Part shown: positions 41,309 to 46,301 of the stretch, piece by piece | How the letters are laid out: every line of letters begins with the position of its first letter | Numbering within the stretch: position 1 is the first letter of the stretch | From: Elusimicrobia bacterium GWC2_61_19 | GTDB taxonomy: Bacteria; Elusimicrobiota; Elusimicrobia; Elusimicrobiales; UBA9959 | Direction: 5' to 3' | Assembly (NCBI GenBank): GCA_001799795.1 | Contig: MGUD01000025.1 | Span: forward strand, 1 to 46,301 | DNA length: 46,301 nt | The notes under the pieces: generated by a model | Seen by the model: only the letters and a program-made list of their open reading frames with translations | Told to the model about the DNA's origin: nothing | Databases searched by the model: none | Position numbers and translations under genes: made by a program

Positions 41309-42298
41309 CTATATCTGGTATTTGTCCGGGTCATAGCCTTCGGTGTGTCCCTTGATCCAGTCCACGGTGTGTTTCAGCCCCGTTTCCAGGCTGGTCCTGG
41401 GTTCCCACCCTATAAGTTCTTTCGCCTTGGCGTTGTCGCAGAGCAGGCGCATGACCTCGCTGCCCTTGGGCCGCTTGCGGTCGCTGGCGGTGACTATTTT
41501 TGTCCTCTTCCCCATGACCTTAAGGATGGCTCCCGCCAGTTCGCCTATGGAAATATCCTTGCCGGTGCCTATGTTTATGACCTCTCCCACCGAACGCGGC
41601 GACTCGGCGATTTTTATAAAGCCGTCCACCGTGTCCAGGACATAGTTGAGGTCCCTTCTCGGAGTCAGGGAACCCAGCTTGATGGTCTTTTTCTTCAGGG
41701 CCTGTATTATTATCGTCGGGATTATCGCCCTGTCCGACTGCCGCGGGCCGTAGGTGTTGAACGGCCTGATGGTCGCCACCGGCACGCCGAACGTTTTATG
41801 GAAGGATTCGGCGATCTTGTCCGCGGCTATCTTGCTGGCGGAGTAAGGCGACTGCGCCTGGAGCGGGTGCAGTTCGTCTATCGGGGTGTAGAGGGCGGAC
41901 CCGTAAACTTCGGACGTCGAGGTTATCACTATCTTGCTGGCGCCGGCGTCGCGCGCGCCCAGCAGCAGGTTCAGGGTGCCGAGGGCGTTGACCTCGAAGA
42001 CCTCGCGTGGGTTCACGTAGGAATACGGGATGCCGACCAGCGCGCCAAGATGGAAGACTACGTCTTTACCGCGGAGGAACTTCTTTATCATCTCCGGGTC
42101 GCGCAGGTCGCCCGGGATGAGTTCCACCTGCGACAGGACGTTCTTGGGCAGGTGGCGCAGGCAGCCCAGGTCGTTGTACGGGGTGTATTCCAGCAGCGCC
42201 GTGACCCGGGCCCCGTCGCGCACGAGTTTTTCGGTAAGGTGGCTCCCTATAAAGCCGCTGCCGCCCGTTATGAACACCTTTTGTTTCTTCCAGTTCAT
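41309..42298 (-). CDS. LegB-type NAD-dependent nucleotide-sugar 4,6-dehydratase
   Basis: A 329-residue extended SDR. GGSGFIGSH at 12-20, HLGALVGIPYSY at 83-94, STSEVYG at 127-133, and Y152 with K156 in PYSASKIAAD. The run VPIDE-like TPIDELHPLQAQSPYSASK and RPFNTYGPRQSDRAIIPTII match the LegB and related UDP-GlcNAc 4,6-dehydratase group. LegB makes UDP-4-keto-6-deoxy-GlcNAc, the substrate of a following aminotransferase, which agrees with the DegT/DnrJ gene just upstream. UDP-glucose 4-epimerase is the alternative. The gap to the aminotransferase gene is 28 bp. Confidence 0.8.
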   Translation of the reverse strand: MNWKKQKVFITGGSGFIGSHLTEKLVRDGARVTALLEYTPYNDLGCLRHLPKNVLSQVELIPGDLRDPEMIKKFLRGKDVVFHLGALVGIPYSYVNPREVFEVNALGTLNLLLGARDAGASKIVITSTSEVYGSALYTPIDELHPLQAQSPYSASKIAADKIAESFHKTFGVPVATIRPFNTYGPRQSDRAIIPTIIIQALKKKTIKLGSLTPRRDLNYVLDTVDGFIKIAESPRSVGEVINIGTGKDISIGELAGAILKVMGKRTKIVTASDRKRPKGSEVMRLLCDNAKAKELIGWEPRTSLETGLKHTVDWIKGHTEGYDPDKYQI

Positions 42299-42326
42299 TC
42301 TGCCTCCGACGTCGTGCCGCGCGTTT

Positions 42327-43457
42327 TTAGACCGCCGCTTTGAGAGAATCTTTTACCGCGTCCGTCACGGTACTGATCTGCGCGTCGGTCAGTTCCGGGT
42401 ACATCGGCAGCGAGAAGACGGTGTCCATCACCGCGTCGCAGACGGGGTTGTCTCCCTTCTTGCCGCCCAGGTGCGCGTAGGCCTCCTGCAGGTGCAGCGC
42501 TATCGGGTAGTAGATCTGGTTGGCGATCTGCTGCTCGGTCAGGTGCTTCTGCGCGTTGTCGCGCTTGGCCTTGGTGTCGAAGCGCAGGGTGTAATAATTG
42601 AAGGAGTGGCGGGCATTGGCCGGCACCACCGGGGTGACGCAGACGCCCTTGAGGGCCTCGGCATATTTGGCGGCCACGGCATTGCGCATCTCGGTCCATT
42701 TCTCCACGTGCTTGAGGCGGACGCCCAGCACGGCGGCCTGCACGGTGTCCAGGCGGGAGTTGAAGCCTTCCATCTCGTGGTGGTAGCGCACCTTGCTGCC
42801 GTGGTTGCGCAGCTGCTTGAGCGTCTCGTAGATCTTGTCGTCGTTGGTGGTGACGGCGCCGCCGTCGCCGAAGGCGCCCAGGTTCTTGGCCGGGAAGAAG
42901 CTGTAAGTGCCGCAGTGGCCGATGTTGCCGAGGTACTTCCAGTCGCCGCCGGCGGGCTTATACTTGCCGGTGAAGGCCTGCGCGGTGTCCTCGACCACGA
43001 TGAGGTTATGCTTTTTGGCTATCGCCATGATGGCGTCCATGTCGCAGGGCATGCCGTAGAGGTGCACCGGCACGATGGCGCGGGTCTTCCTGGTGATCTT
43101 CTTTTCCACGGACTTCGGGTCCAGGTTGAAGGTCACGGGGTCGATATCGGCGAACACCGGGACGGCGCCGATCTGGCTGATGGTCTCGGAGGTGGCGATG
43201 AAAGTGAAAGGCGAGGTGATCACCTCGTCGTCCTTCTTTACGCCGCTGGCGATGAAGGCCATGCGCAGCGCGTCGGTGCCGTTGGCCACGCCTACGGCGT
43301 GTTTGGCGCCCAGGTGGGCCGCGAATTCTTTTTCAAATTTGGTAACTTCTTCTCCGAGTATGAAGTTGGCTTTGTTGAAAACAGCTTTTACGGCCGTTTC
43401 TATTTCGTCCTTTATGGGGGGATAGCCGGCCAGCATGTCTACCATTGGTACTTTCAT
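42327..43457 (-). CDS. DegT/DnrJ/EryC1 sugar aminotransferase
   Basis: A 376-residue PLP enzyme that converts a 4-keto sugar nucleotide to an amino sugar. Elements: VANGTDALRMAF at 57-68 (cofactor phosphate), VPVHLYGMPCDM at 129-140, EDTAQAF at 156-162 with D157, and SFFPAKNLGAFGDGG at 186-200, in which K191 forms the Schiff base. The length is typical. The ribosome-binding site is CGGAGGAAATT. It is the first gene of the minus-strand glycan locus and pairs with the LegB-type dehydratase. A PLP-dependent dehydratase role (as in some DegT members) cannot be excluded, but the lysine is present, so aminotransfer is the default. Confidence 0.88.
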   Translation of the reverse strand: MKVPMVDMLAGYPPIKDEIETAVKAVFNKANFILGEEVTKFEKEFAAHLGAKHAVGVANGTDALRMAFIASGVKKDDEVITSPFTFIATSETISQIGAVPVFADIDPVTFNLDPKSVEKKITRKTRAIVPVHLYGMPCDMDAIMAIAKKHNLIVVEDTAQAFTGKYKPAGGDWKYLGNIGHCGTYSFFPAKNLGAFGDGGAVTTNDDKIYETLKQLRNHGSKVRYHHEMEGFNSRLDTVQAAVLGVRLKHVEKWTEMRNAVAAKYAEALKGVCVTPVVPANARHSFNYYTLRFDTKAKRDNAQKHLTEQQIANQIYYPIALHLQEAYAHLGGKKGDNPVCDAVMDTVFSLPMYPELTDAQISTVTDAVKDSLKAAV

Positions 43458-43493
43458 AATTTCCTCCGTATGACCGCGTGACTAATAATTACT

Positions 43494-43499
43494 ATTATA
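43494..43499 (-). promoter_or_regulatory. -10 element for the minus-strand glycan locus
   Basis: TATAAT reads on the minus strand from 43499 to 43494, 36 bases before the aminotransferase ATG at 43457, which has a good ribosome-binding site (CGGAGGAAATT). Two identical 8-bp direct repeats, GCGTGACT on the plus strand at 43476-43483 and 43505-43512, flank the element with 29 bp from start to start; they could be a regulator site. No good -35 was found. Confidence 0.5.
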
Positions 43500-43549
43500 T
43501 AAAAGCGTGACTTGGAAAGCCACGGGGCCGGCTGTCTTGCGCGTTCCTT

Positions 43550-43578
43550 TTGCCCGCGGGCCCGCTCTTTGTTATAAT
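43550..43578 (+). promoter_or_regulatory. Predicted leaderless promoter for the second GT2
   Basis: TTGCCC (43550-43555) and TATAAT (43573-43578) are separated by exactly 17 bp. Only seven bases (TCAGATA) separate the -10 from the ATG at 43586, so the transcript should start at or one base before the start codon. No ribosome-binding site precedes the ATG. This is the strongest promoter candidate in the window and fires away from the -10 at 43494-43499. Confidence 0.65.
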
Positions 43579-43585
43579 TCAGATA

Positions 43586-44302
43586 ATGAAAACCACGATA
43601 GTCATTCCCTCTTATAACGAGATGCGCACCCTGCCGGCCGTGCTGAAGGTCCTGACCGGGGTGGCTCTGGAAAAGGAGGTGGTAGTGGTCGACGACGGTT
43701 CCAGGGACGGCACCCGCGAATGGCTGGATAAGGTGATAGCGGCTAAAGAATTCCCGTATGAGCTTAAGGTCATAAAGCACGGGGCCAACAAGGGCAAGGG
43801 CGGCGCTCTGATAACCGGCTTCAACGCCGCCACCGGCGGCATAGTGATAGTGCAGGACGCCGACCTCGAGTATGATCCCAACGATATCCCGGCCATTGTG
43901 CGGCCCATCGAGGAAGGCCGCGCCGACGCGGTGTTCGGTTCGCGGATGCTTTCCGGCAGGTCCCAGACCTACAGCCGGCTTTACCTGGCCGGCAACAAGT
44001 TCCTCACTTTCCTCGTCGATCTGCTGTTCGGCGCCAAAATGACCGATTCCTATACCTGCTACAAGGCTTTCAGGGCCCCGCTGCTTAAAAAAATGAATTT
44101 GGTTTCCACCGGGTTCGAGATAGAGGCGGAGATTTCCTGTAAGACCGCTTTTATGGGGCTGCGCTTCGAGGAATTCCCGATAATTTACGCTTCCCGTTCC
44201 AGGCAGGACGGCAAGAAGATAAACTACAAAGACGCCGTAAAGGGCGTGCTTAAGATCCTTGAAATGCGGCTGACGCTGCGGCGCGCGGATTTTAACGGAT
44301 GA
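43586..44302 (+). CDS. Glycosyltransferase family 2, DPM1-like (2)
   Basis: A 238-residue GT-A enzyme with the same blocks as the GT2 at 39906-40598: TTIVIPSYNEMRTLPAV, VVVVDDGSRDGT, HGANKGKGGALITG, VQDADLEYDP, FGSRMLSG, and near the end RQDGKKINYKDAVKG. I chose ATG 43586 over an in-frame ATG at 43550 because the latter would lie in the promoter and adds a non-conserved prefix. It probably makes a polyprenyl-phosphate sugar. It overlaps the RmlD-like gene by 4 bp (ATGA). It starts the plus-strand arm of the glycan locus. Confidence 0.86.
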   Translation: MKTTIVIPSYNEMRTLPAVLKVLTGVALEKEVVVVDDGSRDGTREWLDKVIAAKEFPYELKVIKHGANKGKGGALITGFNAATGGIVIVQDADLEYDPNDIPAIVRPIEEGRADAVFGSRMLSGRSQTYSRLYLAGNKFLTFLVDLLFGAKMTDSYTCYKAFRAPLLKKMNLVSTGFEIEAEISCKTAFMGLRFEEFPIIYASRSRQDGKKINYKDAVKGVLKILEMRLTLRRADFNG

Positions 44303-45168
44303 GAGCCCTGATCATCGGCGCGTCCGGCCAGGTCGGGGCAACGCTGACGTCGCTGTGCGTGCGGCGCAAGATAGAGGTTTACGGCACCTCGCGCAAAGGG
44401 CAGGGGTTCCTTTACCTGGACCTGGCCGAGCCAGCTTCCATCGCCGCGGCTTTCGAAAAGGCCCGGCCCGAAGCGGTCTTCCTGTGCTCGGCCATGACGC
44501 ACGTTGACGGCTGCGAGCGCGACCCCGGGCTGGCGGGCCGCATTAACGCCGAGGGGCCCGCGCTGGTGGCGGCTGAGTGCCGCAAGGCCGGGGCGAAACT
44601 GGTCTATTTTTCCACCGAGTACGTTTTTGACGGCAAGGACGGGCCTTACGCCGAGGACGCGCCGGTCAACCCGGTAAGCGTTTACGGGCGCACCAAGCTG
44701 GACGGCGAGCGGGCCGCCCTGGCGCTGGAGGGGGCGCTGGCCGTGCGCACAACGGTGGTCTACGGGTATAACCCGGCCTCTAAGAATTTTATAATGCAGC
44801 TGATCAACAACCAGCGTTCGGGCGCCAAGATGCGGGTGCCTTCCGACCAGTTCTCCAATCCGACCTATGCCCCGGAGCTGGCGGCGGCCGTGCTGGACCT
44901 GGCGGCGGCGGACGCCGCCGGGATCTACAATGTGGTCGGGCCCGACTGGCTCAGCCGCTACGATTTCGCCTTGAAGGCCTGCGAGGCGTTCGGTTTTGAT
45001 CCGTCGTTCATAGAGCCCAAACTGACCGACGAGCTTTGCCAGGCCGCGGCGCGCCCGCTGAAGGCCGGACTTAAAACTGAGAAGCTGGCGGCGAAACTGG
45101 GCCGCGGTCTGCCGCCTGCCGGCGACAGTCTGCGCAAGATAGCCGCTATAATAAAACAATATGAGTGA
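44299..45168 (+). CDS. RmlD-like dTDP-4-dehydrorhamnose reductase family protein
   Basis: A 289-residue extended SDR of the RmlD type. GASGQVG at 7-13, AMTHVDGCE at 65-73, FSTEYVFDG at 104-112 and Y129/K133 in VYGRTK. The segment YFSTEYVFDGKDGPYAEDAP is typical of RmlD relatives. It would reduce a 4-keto-6-deoxy nucleotide sugar to the final deoxysugar; no RmlABC set is in the window, so the substrate may not be dTDP-rhamnose. It overlaps the GT2 gene by 4 bp and the WecA-like gene by 8 bp. Confidence 0.83.
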   Translation: MRALIIGASGQVGATLTSLCVRRKIEVYGTSRKGQGFLYLDLAEPASIAAAFEKARPEAVFLCSAMTHVDGCERDPGLAGRINAEGPALVAAECRKAGAKLVYFSTEYVFDGKDGPYAEDAPVNPVSVYGRTKLDGERAALALEGALAVRTTVVYGYNPASKNFIMQLINNQRSGAKMRVPSDQFSNPTYAPELAAAVLDLAAADAAGIYNVVGPDWLSRYDFALKACEAFGFDPSFIEPKLTDELCQAAARPLKAGLKTEKLAAKLGRGLPPAGDSLRKIAAIIKQYE

Positions 45169-46198
45169 TCTGCTGGGTAATTTCCGTCTCTATCTGCTGG
45201 CTTTCATCCTGCCGCTGCTGCTGTCGCTCGGGCTGACGCCGCTGCTGCGTATGCTGGCGGTAAGGTTCGGCCATCTGGACAAGCCCACCGACATAAAGAC
45301 CCACAAAACGCCGACGCCGCTGCTCGGCGGGACGGCCATATTCGCGGCGTTCGCCGTTTCGCTGGTGGCCATGCGCTTTTATACCTCTTTCCCCACCGGG
45401 ACGCTGCGCGACCTGCGCCTGATCCTGCTGGGCGGCGGCGTGATGTTCGCCCTGGGCTTCATCGACGACATGCGTAAGCCCTACGGCCTGGGCTTCAAGA
45501 CCAAGTTCGCCGTGCAGTTCGCGGTGGCCATCTTCACCGCCCTCTACGGCATAAGGATACATTTCATCCAGCCGGATTATCTGGGCTTCGCGCTGAGCGT
45601 GCTGTGGATAGTCGGGGTTTCCAACGCTTTCAATATCATCGACATCATGGACGGCCTTTCCGCGGGGCAGGCGGCCCTGGCGGCCTTCGGTTTCCTGCTG
45701 ATAGCTTTCCCTTCGGAATCCATCTACGTCAATTTCGCCTCGGCGTCGCTGGCCGGGGCGGCGCTCGGGTTCCTGCCTTATAACTTTTCAAAGAAGTACA
45801 AGATCTTCATGGGGGATTCAGGCAGCCTGCTCTGCGGCTTCGTGCTGGCGGTAGTGGCGCTGGGCACGAGGTACTCCGACGTTAATCCGCTGGGCGTGTA
45901 CGCCCCGCTCTTCATCCTGGCGGTGCCTATTTACGACACCATCTTCGTTTCTGTGATGCGGCTGAAGCGCGGGCATTCCCCGTTCCTGGGCAGCCGCGAT
46001 CATTTCGCGCTGCGGCTGGAGAAGCTCGGTTTCTCGCCGAGGCAGGTCGTGCGGCTGGCGTCGCTGGCCACGCTGGCCCTGGTGCTTTTCGCCTGGCTCA
46101 TGACCCAGGTCCCCGTGGCCTGGGGCGTCCTGATCGTCGCCGTCCTCGGCCTCGAGTTCATCCTCATCGGCCTCGCCATCGCCAAGATCAAAATATAA
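45161..46198 (+). CDS. WecA/TagO-like undecaprenyl-phosphate glycosylphosphotransferase
   Basis: A 345-residue polytopic membrane protein of the MraY/WecA superfamily with about ten or eleven spans. Catalytic elements: DKPTDIKTHKTPTPLLGG at 40-57, FIDDMRKP with D102 and D103, NAFNIIDIMDGLSAG with D161 and D164, MGDSGS near residue 219, and a C-terminal cytoplasmic loop RGHSPFLGSRDHFALRLEKLG. It transfers a sugar-1-phosphate to undecaprenyl phosphate, the first membrane step of polysaccharide assembly. It shares an operon with the RmlD-like and GT2 genes. Substrate (GlcNAc or a deoxyaminosugar) is not decidable. The fold-back repeat begins 24 bp after its stop. Confidence 0.88.
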   Translation: MSDLLGNFRLYLLAFILPLLLSLGLTPLLRMLAVRFGHLDKPTDIKTHKTPTPLLGGTAIFAAFAVSLVAMRFYTSFPTGTLRDLRLILLGGGVMFALGFIDDMRKPYGLGFKTKFAVQFAVAIFTALYGIRIHFIQPDYLGFALSVLWIVGVSNAFNIIDIMDGLSAGQAALAAFGFLLIAFPSESIYVNFASASLAGAALGFLPYNFSKKYKIFMGDSGSLLCGFVLAVVALGTRYSDVNPLGVYAPLFILAVPIYDTIFVSVMRLKRGHSPFLGSRDHFALRLEKLGFSPRQVVRLASLATLALVLFAWLMTQVPVAWGVLIVAVLGLEFILIGLAIAKIKI

Positions 46199-46222
46199 CA
46201 TCACTCGTCCGTGCGAGGCTGA

Positions 46223-46301
46223 GCGTCTTTGCCTGAAGACCGCAAGATGCAAAGTCGGTCTTGGCAGGGTATGGGCCCGTCGGGCACGGGGTCGGGACAC
46301 A
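46223..46301 (+). repeat. Fold-back intergenic repeat, copy 2 (left half; cut by window end)
   Basis: Begins with the same GCGTCTTTGCC terminus as the element at 11448-11628 and matches it over the whole 79 visible bases with a single one-base length difference. The last 36 bases (AGGGTATGGGCCCGTCGGGC..., ending GACACA) are identical. Divergence is concentrated in the 20 or so bases after the terminus. The flanking sequences of the two copies do not match, so the boundary at GCGTCT is sharp. The right half lies outside the window. This copy follows the wecA-like stop by 24 bp, while copy 1 follows the tkt stop by 12 bp. Confidence 0.85.

Overview
The window looks like a chromosomal segment of a GC-rich, Gram-negative-type bacterium. 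It has a TolC-family outer-membrane protein, a predicted outer-membrane barrel, diaminopimelate synthesis genes and a WecA/MraY-type enzyme. The many free-standing receiver domains and the paired HTH-like regulators with an N-terminal FYHDNGG motif fit a poorly characterised lineage such as Elusimicrobiota. That assignment is an inference; there is no rRNA or marker tree here. No tRNA, rRNA, CRISPR array or intact transposase was found.

Layout. (1) 1-7.7 kb: an accessory-looking, visibly AT-richer stretch. It holds the end of a tail-collar-like protein, a 59-residue exported peptide, two free-standing receivers, a decayed third receiver, a zinc-ribbon methyltransferase overlapping a polytopic membrane protein, two divergent paralogous regulators and a small secreted protein. 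(2) 7.8-14.2 kb, minus strand: an oxidative and non-oxidative pentose phosphate cluster read as nudix, tkt, gnd, zwf, pgl, gre, with a 181-bp fold-back repeat between tkt and gnd. (3) 14.4-25.6 kb, plus strand: dnaE with an overlapping receiver gene, then an outer-membrane protein, a phosphofructokinase with PPi-type signature residues, an orphan HAMP protein, a TolC-family protein, a patatin phospholipase, a TPR protein, dapF and dapA. A separately promoted receiver gene follows at 25.7 kb. (4) 26-43.5 kb, minus strand: a long surface-glycan locus that runs into mtgA. It contains an aminotransferase, a LegB-type dehydratase, a nucleotidyltransferase, GT2, GT4 and GT-C type glycosyltransferases, two tandem nucleotide-sugar epimerases, three cobalamin-binding-type radical SAM proteins, a methyltransferase and a UGM-like flavoprotein. 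(5) 43.6-46.2 kb, plus strand: a second GT2, an RmlD-like reductase and a WecA-like initiating transferase, followed by a second copy of the fold-back repeat that runs off the window.

How it fits together. Regions 4 and 5 form a divergent locus for an undecaprenyl-linked polysaccharide. WecA would start it, nucleotide sugars come from the NTP-transferase, LegB, DegT, RmlD and epimerase genes, and the radical SAM enzymes and methyltransferases probably decorate it. Region 2 supplies NADPH and pentoses, and region 3 links replication, glycolysis and envelope or peptidoglycan precursor genes. The most unusual items are the fold-back repeat family, a 28-bp perfect hairpin that supplies the stop codon of one gene and abuts the start of the next, the decayed receiver gene in a receiver-rich region, promoters placed so close to the ATG that leaderless transcripts are expected, and the density of radical SAM enzymes in the glycan locus.
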